Part shown: piece by piece, positions 1-12,600 of the stretch
Layout: the number at the start of each line of letters is the position of its first letter
How positions within the stretch are numbered: position 1 is the first letter of the stretch
Assembly (NCBI RefSeq): GCF_000002075.1
Contig: NW_004797359.1
Coordinates: forward strand, 375,375 to 439,374
Reading direction: 5' to 3'
Length of the DNA stretch: 64,000 bases
From: Aplysia californica
Lineage: Eukaryota > Mollusca > Gastropoda > Aplysiida > Aplysiidae
Position numbers and translations under genes: made by a program
The notes under the pieces: model-generated
What the model was told of the DNA's origin: nothing
The model's database searches: none
Seen by the model: only the letters and a program-made list of their open reading frames with translations

Positions 1-76
1 CAGAAAGAAAGAGAGAGAGGTGTTTGTAAAAGTTTGTTAAAAATATTATTATAATATTATTAATAAATGGCCGCAG

Positions 77-514
77 CTATTCGGACTTGAGTCCGAATAA
101 CCTTCCGTGGCGAGGCCTCTTCGGACTCAAACTCCATTGCGTGTGCGCTATCACTAGGTCACACCGGATGTGAAGCAGGCAAGCAATTCCACCTTGGCCT
201 TCCTCGGTTTCTGGCCAAGGAACTTACAACAAATGGACGCCGACCGTGGTGACCCAGTGCGAACTGTGGTCTTTTCTTTACAAAGGATAAAATATATGAA
301 GTGGCTAGCCGTACTTGTAAATGTTTTCATCCCTTTGTAGTCGAGAAACGCAGTGTAATGGCCTACTAGTAGTTCAAAGTCCGAATAGCTACGGAAGACT
401 ATTCGGACTCGAGTATAGAAGAACTCGCTTACGGTACAACCGGTGATTGCGCACACGCACTGGAATTTGAGTCCGAATAACCCCCAGCGGCTTTTCGGAC
501 TCGAGTCTGAATAG
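77..514. mobile_element. Foldback/TIR non-autonomous element with palindromic ends
   Basis: Both ends carry a near-perfect palindrome built on CTATTCGGACT (77-101 and 491-514). Just inside, an inverted repeat pairs the GTGCGTGTGCGC region near 140-151 with its complement near 447-458. Further copies of the same 11-mer lie near 380-415. The interior has no convincing coding sequence; a 130-codon minus-strand frame over it is most likely chance. The target duplication is unclear, so the superfamily is not assigned. Confidence 0.7.
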
Positions 515-1085
515 CACTTCGAAGAATAATTGTTAATTCCCGTCATTTTTTCTCTGTGTCAGTTACCAGGCTGACCCTGTACGATACAGTCATACACATT
601 TTATGACCTTTCCCATCTTCTGAATCCCACCTTCTGTTTCCCATCACTCATCTCTTGTTTCTCATGTTACCGTATCCAATTTTCCATATTATACCCCATA
701 TCCGATCCTGACTAATTCTGTTAGGGCGCTTCCTTTTTATTTCATCTCATAGGATGGAACACTTGAAGCTGGCCAAAGTTTTGTATGTCACTGTCGTCAC
801 TGACTAAAACCGGCTGACTTTTTAACTCTTTCCGGACGTATCTCCGATTCGGTGCAAGTCCACACCCCTGGCAGACGTATCGGCTATGAAGCGGTGCCTT
901 AGTTTTGTTTCGTTTTAACATGATGCATTATTTACTTTTTATTGTTATTGAAAACTTGGAAAGTGGGATTAGGAAACGAAAACATCTAGTTTCACGTTGT
1001 CAAAGCGTCAGTCTGGCGAAAAACGTGTGAATTAATTCTTACGGTCTTGCATCAACAAAATGATCTAAAAGGGACTCAGTATAAA
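515..1085. other. Non-coding, nothing recognised
   Basis: AT-rich sequence with no supportable exon. A TTAACTCTTTCC string at 822 resembles the left terminus of a piggyBac-type element, but no matching right terminus is visible nearby. Confidence 0.4.
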
Positions 1086-1223
1086 TACAGGACTTGAAAT
1101 AGACCGCGGCACCGCGGCAATTTGCCTGCCTTGGTGCCTTTGCAATTTGCCGTAATGCCCTAAAAATCAAAGGGTCAACTGCGGCAATTTTTGCCGTGCC
1201 CTTGTATTTTTGTTTTTAAAAAA

Positions 1224-1494
1224 TGTGCCACCATGAAAATAAATCACTATTTGTCCTGTGCTGTCACTTGTGGAAAAAAAAAAAGAAAAGAACGTTGTAA
1301 AAGCGTCTTGTCGGGTTCGCCACCGTGGCAGGTCAGTGAACCTGCGCGTATCACAACTTAATCAAAAGATTCGGCATCGTGTGAGCACCGGTTGTTGGGG
1401 TAACCAAAGTTCATTCAAAGTCTGAACACCGCGAATTATGGGGCTCCTAAATGGGGGGAATTATTGATTTAAACATTTTTTTTAAGATACACTC
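1224..1494 (+). repeat. 270-bp interspersed segment, copy 1
   Basis: Closely similar to 34974-35233 in order and content: the AAATAAATCA start, an A-rich tract, GGTCAGTGAACCTGCGCGT, ACCAAAGTTCATTCAAAG and a final AAGATACACTC. It lies inside a TIR element whose ends differ from those of the element holding the second copy. Confidence 0.7.
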
Positions 1495-1772
1495 ATGGGA
1501 GGGCGGGGTATGGAGAAATCCTGTTAGACTTGTCTGAAATCTCATCAAAGCTTCAGTCAGACACTGCTCAGCTTGACAATTGTGTCCATTTTGTCATGTC
1601 TAGTGCAAACACACTCACAGCAATGATAGCCAAACATCAGCAGTGTCTGAAAAAAAAAAGAAGACTGCATATGTGAGAGATGTGGCAAGAGATGTATCCC
1701 ACAAATAGACGTCCTGATAAAACAACACACTATTCTCTAAAATTATCATTATCTTGTGATACTTTTTAAAAT

Positions 1773-1788
1773 CCCCCCCCCCCCCCCC
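1773..1788. repeat. Poly-C tract (16 bp)
   Basis: An uninterrupted run of C, equal to poly-G on the minus strand. It lies inside the 1086-2602 element. It is one of several long G/C homopolymers in the window. Confidence 0.9.
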
Positions 1789-2782
1789 ATAAGGGACAGT
1801 CAGTAAGCCAGTCTTTTTCTATATTGTCTGATCTAGTCATAAGTTATAAAATGACATGCTGATTGTTATGGTCTTTTTATATATAACATATGTGTATTTT
1901 AAAACTTTTATTTTCAAAACTTGTTTTCATTTATATCATAGTTAGAACCTCACTCTGTTTAACTGCTGGACAGCAGTTTTTAGTTATTCATTCTTTTTTT
2001 TTTTCATATATATATAAGTTCATACGTTGTTTTCACTCCTCATTTTTTTTTCATACAAGTTCATACGTTGTTTTTATTTTATCACTACACTGCCTGTAAA
2101 TCACTCTGTTTAAATCTCAAAAGATTAATGGCTTACCTAATTCAGTAATTGGTCATGTTATTTACTGTTTTCTATCGTGCCCTATTATCAACAGTCATAT
2201 ATTCATTCATATTAATCCAATCAATAAGAGCTAGAATCTAGTCAAAAAGACCTTTAAAAGTCAGATGCAATTTTGTGATCATTATTTGATTTAAAACTGT
2301 GATTTTTAGTGATTTTGTATTGGTGTGATTTTACTGTGATTTACTTAGTTTTCATTCATGATTTAAAAAATTTTCCTTTAACTATACTTTTGTAGAGAGC
2401 AAGAATATAAATTATATTGTTTTTTATATAAATGTTGTGAAGCACGATCCAGTATTACCAACTTTAAACTTTAATCAACAAAACGATCACCTATAATTTT
2501 TGCCTTTGGTGCCCTCGCAAATTGCCTCGGTGCCCTCTGATTTTTAGGCGCCACCGAGGCAATTTTTGCCTGCCCTCCTGAACACCTAATTCAAGCCCTG
2601 TAAATATCATAATTTAATTTTTTTTTAAATGGGAATATGGAGGTTATATATTATGTGGCAATAATTTTGTTGTCCTCCTTTTTCACACTCTGGAATGTTT
2701 AGATTTTCCCTCTGTAGAGTATATTTTAAAATGAAGAAAAAAAGCCACTGAAACTGAAAGACCATTATTTTCTCTTTTGCAG

Positions 2783-3644
2783 CTCCAGCTTGTGTGTACA
2801 TTTTAAATTGAAAAGATGATTGGATGAATGATTTCTTCAATTCAACTATTTCTGTGACTGAGAAACCTGCAAGATGGATTTTGAGATGGAAAGTGCAGAA
2901 AACTTGACAAGGGATAATAATGATGCGTCTGTTGATCTAGAGTGGCAGGTAGACTCCGAATGGATTGATTTGTCAACTTCAGCAGCCTCTTCAGGTGCCA
3001 AGAGCAAAAAAGGCAGAAAATCTGGTGCATCGAAAGTTGATAAAAATGTGCCTCAAAATTGTCATTTTATTCCTACCAGCCAAGGATCACGTTTCTTAGT
3101 TGTTGAAAATCAAACCCTAAGATTGAGTAGAAGAAGTCCGTCTGGATACTCGTATTGGGTTTGTAGTATACCATGCTGCAATGCACGTTGTGTACTTGAT
3201 CCTGCCGAGAAGATCACGAGATACTCTGGGGAACACAACCATGACGCAGATGTAAGTCGTGCTGAGTACAAGATCTTCATAAATGCCTTAAAACTGGCAG
3301 TGAAGGAAAACCCACACGTGAAACCCAAGGTTTTGTACGATGCTGAATTAGAGCGTGCAAGGGAACGATGGAAGAAAAGCAATAAAAATTATGGCAATGA
3401 AGATGAGCCCTGCCTGCCTAGCTTCGACACCGTGAGGACGGCCATGTACAACACAAGAAACGCTGTCTTGTCCTCCTTCTCTCTGAAAGCGGCTGGGGAT
3501 GAAACTGTCCCAGTGGAGGCAGGGAAGAAAAGTCAGGCAGGTCCGAGCAGGTCGACTCGATCAAGTAACACAAAAGGAGGAACCAAGAGGAAATCTACAT
3601 CTGCAAAAGCAGGGTCTACCAACTCAACAGATTTAGAGGAGTTG
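2783..3644 (+). CDS. Exon 1: start codon, FLYWCH module 1 plus linker
   Basis: The acceptor is TCTCTTTTGCAG just before 2783 and the ATG is at 2874, preceded by an in-frame stop, so an upstream non-coding exon is implied. Residues 1-35 are acidic. The FLYWCH module spans about 62-123 (YWVCSIPCC core, EHNHD end) and its linker about 124-203. A Lys/Arg/Ser-rich tail at 214-250 could act as a nuclear localisation signal. The donor is GTAAGT after Leu257, phase 0. The module and its linker are uninterrupted here, unlike modules 2, 3, 4, 6 and 7. Confidence 0.9.
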
Positions 3645-6600
3645 GTAAGTGTTTTTGTTCACTCCCCTTTCCCCCTTTCCTTCTTCTAATTTTATTTACA
3701 CTATTCCTAATAGTCTCCGACGTCAGCTTGTGTAGCATTTAATTGAGCTGGACAATAGTAATATTTCCATTAATACGATTAAAACAAAAAAATTGAATGT
3801 AATCACTTAGTGAACATGGAATCAAATCTATGTTCAGAGTTCGTATTTTAGGTGCTGCATAAATTTTATAAGGACAACAGCCAGTGAAGAATCAGGCAAA
3901 TAATGTCTCTTTGTGCATGAATCTAAAACCACCTTCTAAAGATGACTATCACTGCTATCAAGTTTTGTGAGCCTTAAATATTTTCAAAAAAAGGAGTCGT
4001 CAGTCCCCTCCCCACACCAAAAAGAATAAAATATAGTCAGGTGTTTGCTGCAAAATTTGGTGTTTTGGGGGCAATTCTGATTTTGTGACTTGTTCACTGA
4101 CTGCTTCAGCTATTTGCAGTTATACTTTTGTTCTGTGTTGGTTGTCATGCTGAATATGAACTTCTAATGGATCAGTTTTATTTCAGGTTTCTATTTATTT
4201 AATATCATCATGCATTTTAGTACTGCTGTAGATACTCTCAAGAAGAGTTTAAGGTCTCATATTGTATTGCTTTCTTCAGGAATTGTTCACATGACTTCAC
4301 CAGCTGGAATCCTTTGAAGTACAATAATTCATTTCTTGATTTGCAGAATTACTTTAAAAAAGTTTTATAATTTACTTTCCAAGGCAGGCCATGTCTTTCT
4401 CTGAAGCCTTTGACATGGACTCGTTAAGTCTTATCATTATGATTCATTTTCCAAAACAGGCCATGTCATTCCCTGGTCTTTAACTTTGACTCACAAACAT
4501 ATTGGGCACTGAGTAAAAAAGATTTTAAATTTCATTGTCACATTCACAGTATGAACAAGCTTATAAATTTTATGCGATCTTTGCTCTATCTCAACAGTTC
4601 TGGAAGGGATTTTGTGTCAAATGTTGAATAAAAGGGCTGTGCGTTAATGGTATGAAATCATTCTTTCAATGAAAGAAATGGTTTATAATTCAGAGTACAA
4701 AAAGTTTTATAATTTGCTTTTATGTTATTGTTGAACTGAGGGATTTTGTCATGAAGTTTCACCAGATGTGATGTCTGATGTCCTAAGGAGCTTGGTTTCC
4801 CAAAATTCGAACTCAGAAACGTCTGTTTTCCTAGAGTTACCTGAAGGGGTGCAGAAAATCTTCACATCATACTGTCATGTATCTCTATATTCTTTAAATT
4901 TTTCATTGTCAGACGCTGTTAAATTGTGCCGTTTAAAAAAATCGGTAATATTTCGAAAGCAATGTAAAAACTGACATTTTTACACAAATTTTGTCTCTCT
5001 GCTTTGTTCAGTGTTATTTCTCACAGATTGTTTTATGATAGAGGGTCTGAATTGCACAATTTTCTGTCTCTGCCGTTGTTATCATTGTTCATTGTTGGTA
5101 CCTCTTTTACAATACTTATTGTTTGAAGTTTGATGCTTATGGAAACGAGCAGTTGGAGGGCTTTGCTGTTGGATTTTACTTCTTTTCTTTCCCCCTGTTG
5201 TTTCTGTCTACCTGTCCTACTCTTTCCCTTCCCTAAATGACTGTTATTGTTTGATGTGCTTCTCTTCACTCGATCAAACAAACAATTACAAGGTGCACAT
5301 GGGATGGTATAAAATATCCATATTTTTTATTGTTTATTCTTCATTGTTTCTCTTTTTCACATTGCCTTGCTCTATGTTAGCATTTTTATTTTGTTGTTCT
5401 CATCAGTCAGGACAACATACAGACTCTCCGTGTTGTTACAGCTTCATGGTGCTTCTTGAGCATTGCTGAAGATTTTAACTCAATCTGTTTTTTGATTATA
5501 AAGTAACAAAGTTTTTTTGTGTGGCTATTTTATTTCTTTTCATTTTATGGGTTTGCTTTAACAGTAAATTATATATCACAGCATCCAGACATATTTAAGT
5601 ATTTAACGATATTACTTTTTTTTAAAAAGCTTTGTAGTTGGACATCTTGGGGATAGTCTTTGTGGTCTCTGTCCTTTTCAGTTGAGAATAGCAATGTTCT
5701 TTGTTTTCTGAGTGTACTTTACAAAATATATTTTGCTTTGTTTCTGTCCAGAAGCATACATCTATGCTTTCTTTCCAGTGTTCCTGACATCTTTATCAAT
5801 ATCAGTGATTTTTTCTTCTCTTTTTTTTTCTTGTTTAGAAAAACGTTTTCTGATTTCATTTCATCAAAACACAGTGATGTTGATAAGGTGATGACCACAT
5901 TGTCATTGATCCTACACATACTCAAAAACATGATTGTGTTACAGTTGTTGGAGCAGGTTGTCAGAGACTGGGTTCACAGTGTGCCTCAAGTGACACTCCA
6001 TATGAATGAATCATTTAGAGTTAATCAGACTTCCATGTCAAATTAATGAAAATTCTTAACAATAGTTTCTACTTTGCAGTTCCCATCATGAACATATTAT
6101 TCACTTTTGTTTTGTTACTCCTGTTAATCTTATTTTTGTGTCATGCACCCTTTTCTGTTTGACAGATGCTGGGAAATTTTGTCTTTCGGGTTTTTTAGGA
6201 GTTTATATTTTGGCACACTTCTTATTCAGTTTGGTGTATACATGCTCAGACTAAAAGATCTTTCACAATCGAAGGATTCAAGACTATCTTTACTTTTGTT
6301 ATTTGTTAATCCAGATGTAGTGGAGTCTGCTCAAGCCAGCATCTGCACCACTTCGTTTTCCTCGGATTAGCCCCGTTTTTTTTTTTTTAAAGCATATTGC
6401 TTGAAATAGAAAAAAAATGAGAATGGATTTATTTTTCTTTCGGTTTACAGCTATTTTGAGGATTAAACATGTCCGAATTAAGCGGACTCCACTGCATATA
6501 GTCATATAGTTTAAGATAGTAAAATAATGATGAAGAAATTAAGACTGCTTGCAGTACTTACACATAACATGAGTTAAGGTAGGGATATTAAGGACCTGTA

Positions 6601-9600
6601 TGCTTTGAAAAAAATCAGACCTTCTGTTTCATAGCACTCACATTTGCTTTTTTTGTATGATGTAATAATTGAGAACATTGCATGACCTTTTTAGCCTTTT
6701 GAATGTATTGATTTCATTTATATATTGTGTTTTTAATGGTTTTCCACCCTTTTGTTTTGATCTCGATAGAAAAAGGGTCTCTTTCTCTTGAGATTTTCTT
6801 TGCAAATTGTTTACTCCCCTTCCTGGTCTTGGATTTTGGAGTGGCTGTTTTCTTTTTCAGTTCTTGTCAGATTATCTTAAGTTGTCAGTGGATTTATATT
6901 CTTTTTAAATCTTGTGTCTTAAATAATGGGCATCTTATCTTAGCTCCAATCTCTATTGGAAAAAAAGTAAAAAGGAGAAAAGTTTAGCAGACCAAATCTT
7001 TAAAATAATACTGCACCACAGGTCTCTATAAAGTTGTAGATTTTAATCGGATGTCAAGATTTTGGCTCACACTCACTACAGGAAGCTAAAATAAATTTCT
7101 GTATGCAGGTGGGAATTCGCATGACTAGTTTTGACCGAAATTAGTCCTGTAGGTTGTATCACAGTCTTTTAATCATAAAAAGGGACTCAGTAATTTTAAG
7201 TTTAAAAAAACAAAAAAACCCACATAAAAACTTCACTTTCTAAGATCTCGCTGTTTGAGAGATGGATTTTTTTCTTGTCAATACTATGAAAAAGCATTTT
7301 CATTTTATTTCAAGGGCTTGGGGGAAAGTGAACACAGAAGTTTGAAATGGATAAAAAGGCCAAAAAAATGGCTTGAGTACACCCTGGCCTACTTTGAATG
7401 GAACAAGCTGTAGGAAAATTCATTGAAAATTTGCTTTTGAGAATTAAAGATTTGTACCAAAAAAAAAAAAGACGTATCTGGCTCTGCCAGTCATACTAAG
7501 GGCTGGGTCCAGGTCAGAAGATTAAAGCCTTTTTTTTTCATAAAACGAGGCTCTATTCTAAGAACCAAAGAGGGAATTTATGCATGTATGATTTGGAGGT
7601 TATAATTTGCTTTGCTCTTGTGTTTTGTTTGGTTTTATGTTCCTTTTTATTTGGTAGCTGCTCCTGAGATTTGTCTTGGTTCTTTTCACATCATGTGTGA
7701 ATTTAGTGTCAAATCTGCCTTTTGCATGTCTGGATTCAGAGTAATTTGTTTGCTCCTCTGTTAGTGGCTATGTTGTCTTGTGTCTGCTTTTGTGCTTGTT
7801 AATCAATGTGGGCATGCTCTTATGCACCTATAAATTGTATCAGATCAATATCGGCCGTACATATGTAAACTGTGTGGCGTGGGTGGTTTGAGGGTGTGAT
7901 ATGTTGTAGGCCTTTCGTCTTCCTTTTATATGCAATTATCTGTCTGTCGTCTTCTTTTTTTTCTAGCACTTAAAGACCCTCATTGTGTCAGAGTGCATGT
8001 CTTTTTACTAAAAATGAGGCGAAAAACTTTTTTTGTATACAATATTCATATTTGGATGACAGCTGGCCACATCATAAACGAGATGTAATTTTTTTCCGTT
8101 AATTTGTCTTCATTTTTCTCTTTCGTTAAACTGCTACAGTTGAGGATTGAAGGTGGGTACCTTCGTCTGTGTGACATGTATTGTTGTCAGTCTTTTCATG
8201 TTGCAGAGCAAATTATTCCTCCAAAATCATGAGTACATGTTTAGTTATGTCAACTTTTTGTAAAGCTTCCATTGCTTTCATGTATTTATTGTACTTTTCT
8301 TCCAATTATAGTCATAGGTAGGACGTACGATAGTTTTGATAGAGTGAAAGTCATAGATAGGATGTGCGATAATTTTGTTGAATACTTTAGTTTAAGGACA
8401 GCATTGTATCTTGGAACTGAAAAAAGACACCTTAACAAATAATAAAGAGGTTTTAAATGGAAGTGTCTTTGAAATTGGTATTTTTAGATTTGTAATAACT
8501 CATTTCTAATTAAATTAGGTCTTGAAAGTGTCAGTGAGAGTGAAACTTACGATTTTCAGTGAAATTTTAGTTGCTGGCTCATATTTTTTTGTAAACCTCA
8601 AAGTGCTTTTTCTTGCTTCCTTGTTAATCATATAGGAGGAAGAATGGTGCAATGAACCACACAAAGATGCTAATTTAAGTGACTTTGAGGAGTGGCTAGA
8701 GGACGATGTCAATGCCAACATATCGTCGGTTGTTACCCCGAAGATCAAAGCCATTGAGCCCCAAGAAGAGGCGAGAATCATCATGCCGCTGATTGTGTCT
8801 CCACGGAAACAAGGCAAGGACCAGGAGCAACCGGCTGCCAAGAAGGCCAAGGTTGCAAAGGAAATGAATCTTGTCACAACTACGAGCGAAAGTGATGAGG
8901 TAACTTTTTGTTTTTTGTGTGTGGATGGTTGGCGGGTGCTCAGGTATGGTTTGCTCCTTCTTTCCTATCAAACATCTGTCGTCCTTATCTCCCCTCCTTC
9001 TTTTTTATGTTTGTTACTCTCTTGTAACACCTCTAATCTTCTGGCGCTCATATGACCTTGCAGTTGCGAGCGCCGTAAAACCTCTACTAAGACAAACAAG
9101 TTTTTTGTGTTGTGCAGTGGGCTTCCTTTGGCCTGCTCCTTGCATTGTTGATGTACAATGTATGTCCTAAAAGACAAGCTGCTCTATATCGTGTATTGAC
9201 TTTTGCTATACATCCAACTCGACTCTTATTGCATGAATTTGACAGACTGTTGAAAGTTTAAGGTAATAAGAGTGACATTCCCTGAAAGAGTAATTATTTC
9301 GGTTGACTTTTCAATGTATGTTTGAGTGGGTTTTAAATAAGGAAGGCTGGTAAGTGCAAGTTAGCAGAAAAATGTCCGGCTCGAGGCTGGGAAAATATCT
9401 CATCAAGGACAGGTCAATGATATAAAAAGTGGACTGTGATGAAATTACTTCCACTTACCATTTTGGAAAGAAGATTGACAAACAGGTTAGTTTTTATTGT
9501 GAAATGGAAATTTTTTAAGATCAAGTTGTGGAGAACAGATTAGAAGTAGGTAATAAAATAATAGATAGCATTTGTATAGCGCAAATCCCCGCTCAACAGC

Positions 9601-12600
9601 AGGCTCTATGCGCTTCACAATCTATACTATTACCCCAGCAGACCTGAGAGCATTCTGAAACAACCTCAACTTCCTGGGAAGCGTACAGTGCCAGCGGCCA
9701 TTTATAGGCGCTAAAACACTAACATACTGACAAGATCTTTTGCTGTCTATGGCTGGGTACCCATTTCCACCTGGGTGAAGTGAGGAAAATTTGTGTAAAG
9801 TGCCTTTCCCAAGGACACAACGTCGGGCCCGCGGCTCAAACCCTCGACCCTGCAACCTCACAATTACGAGTCCGGTAGCCTAACCACTAGGTACTGTAAC
9901 TATGTTGAAAGTGGCTTCATCTTGTGCCCCTTCTTAACTCTTAGAGATCACTCCCAGGGTCCTGATTTACAGCTAGGGATGCAGCAGTTTGAGATGTTGT
10001 GAAATGTTCTTGGGTAAAAATGGAAATAAAGGTATAAGTAAAGTGTTTTTTTTATTTGTACTCTTCATTATCTAATCAAATATGAACCCAAAGATTAGCA
10101 ATCTTAACATAAAACAGTATTCACTGTTCAGTTCCCAAATCAAGAAATTTGTTTTATCAAGTGTCACAGTTCAGATTCTATATTCTTCCTGGGTTGGCCC
10201 TGACAGGCAGGTTGACTGCTACTCGAAAATGATCTGAATTGTGTCAGGGGGGTGTAATACATTTGTCTTCACCCATGGACTGTCATGTTGAAATGTGATG
10301 AACTCTGTGAGTTGTATAGGATATAGTTTGTACATGCGGAGGAACTCCTAGTTTCATTTTTCGAGCTGGACAGATTATGTTTTTTTCTCCTGACTTGGAA
10401 AAATTGCCATTGTTCTTTTGCAGTTGAATATACTTACCCGTTTGTCATGATAGTAGTTAGAAATGTAGAAAGCAAATCACTAATGTGAGGTTGGTTGTTT
10501 TTTTTTTTCAGAGTTACTTAATGGATGGAAGCATGTCTGCGGATGGTGCCCCAAGACGTAAATATCGGAAGCGAGCAATCTCCTCCTCAGTGTTCACATG
10601 CACACACTGCCCATACAAGTCCAACCGGCACTTCAACGTCCAGCGGCATGAGAGGCTGGCCCACTCCACCAAGAAGCCAGAGTTCAGCTGCCAGGAGTGT
10701 GGCACCTCGTATTCGCTAGAGTACCGCCTCAAACTGCACATCAAGGCGGTGCACCAGGGTGAAGGCCACCACTGCCACATCTGTAACCGTACGTTTGAGA
10801 CAATGACGGGCCTCAAGTCCCACGTGGTCACCAAGCACAAGAACGAGGAGCACAAGGTGCAGCAGGAGCCACCGCCAGAGCTCACCTGCAAGCTCTGCGG
10901 ACGATTCTTCTCCACAAAGTCGCACCTCCAGAAGCACACCAGCACCCATGTGATGGTGCAGCCCTACCGGTGCTTTATGTGCAACGAGCCCTTCATGGAG
11001 GAGTGCAGCTGGCTGTCGCACCAGAACAACTGTTCGGCGCCGTTCAAGATCCAGTGCTGCCTGTGCAGTGCGGTGATACCCACGCCCCAGGAGCTGCTGG
11101 TTCACATGGACACAGTACACGGCCGGTCAGAGTACTCCTGTACCTGCGGCAAGACTTTCCCCTGGAAAAAGTCTCTGCTCACGCACCAGCAAAAGTGTTC
11201 ACTGCGTGCGGCCGAAAGAAGTGCTTAACACAAATCAATGTGTTCATATCACCCCTCTTTTATTGTCCTTAAGGGGTGGGGGGATCTAGGGCAACCTTCT
11301 CTGGGAGTTAGTTTGATTGAGTAACATTGAGTGACAGTAGCTGGTGTTTTATAGAATCTGCTTTATGCAATCATATTTTCAGAAGATTTTTATATGCAGA
11401 AAAGAAAGTGTGTTGTGAAATTAGGGAAAACTGGTTCTTTTAAAAAATTGTTGGGCTCTCAATCTATTGTCTTCCTGATATAAGCATCATGTTGGAAAAT
11501 TTTGTGACTTTCCTGTTAAGGTTTCTTGCAGAATTGTTTGTGTCTAATGTTCTGGTTTAGAATTTGTAGTAAGTATGCTAGTCCTATGGATCTGTTTTTC
11601 ATTATAATTCTACGCAATCAGTTTTCTGTACCATTTGACCATCTTGAGCATTTTACATTAATTGTGAGGACAAAATACCCTTCATTGTATTCTCTCGATC
11701 AGATGTTTCAGGTATGGAAAATTGAAACCTAAAGTAAAAAAAAAAGAAATAATAAAAGATAGAAAGATATCTTTAAAATGGTACAAGGTATTCTTGTGAA
11801 TCTGAGCATCTTGGCGGAGCCAGTGAGTGTGAAAATCGGTACTATTTATAGGAAGTTGTGTATCACATGCTCAAAGAGGAAGAGCAGAGATTATTCTTTA
11901 AAAAACTCAATTTTAGAAATGGTAAAATGTTTTCACCTGCAATGATAGTGGTAAAGTGGTTACATTTGTATTATTGTGTACAGAGGACATTTATTGTAAG
12001 GGAGTGAGCCATAAAGATGCCTTTGAAGTTAGTGCTAAGTATTGATGATAGGTGGGGGTTGTTTTTTTTTAGGGGGGGGGGGGGAGGTTGTTTTGTGTGA
12101 GTGTTAGTGAGTGCTTTCCCCTTCCATTCTTCTTTGGGGTTAGCTCAGACAAAGAAGACTGCTTGAAGAGTGTTGTGACTTGCAGATACAAAGAAGTTCT
12201 TATTTAGCCATTATCCCTCATTTTGTTGTGGAGGACAGATTGGAAGCAGATACTATAACTATGTTGAAAGTGGCTTCATCTGTTTAAAAGAATGTACATT
12301 TTTATATCATTACATATGGCATATCAAATCATGCATATTTTTACACACAGTATTTTTGTGTACTTAAGTAAGATCTTCCAACATATCGAAGTTGTGATCT
12401 CTGGATTTTCCCCACCTATTTTTCCATACACATAAATGTATGTGTATGAAATTTTATTCATTGAAAGTGCCTTACTGGGGTTGTGATTTATTTTTGGTCA
12501 CTTTTTTTCTTGTGCCTCTTCTGGTATGCATAGAGGCTCGTTTTAAGAGCTTAGTGGATATAATTTTTATTATCTCCTCTATGAAGCTGACATTTATATT

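Larger units (their letters stand above)
1086..2602. mobile_element. TIR element, hAT-like ends, non-autonomous
   Basis: The left end reads TACAGGACTTGAAATAG and the right end, reversed, TACAGGGCTTGAATTAG. Both ends continue into GC-rich subterminal stretches with repeated GGCAATTT and GGCAAAAATT motifs. TAAATA sits on both outer sides, a possible short target duplication. No transposase frame survives inside. The CAGGRCTTGAA ends resemble hAT MITEs, but the 6-bp duplication is not the 8 bp usual for hAT, so the class is tentative. Confidence 0.65.

Noticed and set aside
154-546. 130-codon minus-strand frame as a gene
   Set aside because: It overlaps the foldback element, and its composition follows the inverted repeats.
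10514-11120. Minus-strand and +2 frames over the C2H2 exon
   Set aside because: They are shadows of the finger-coding frame, which has conserved Cys/His spacing.
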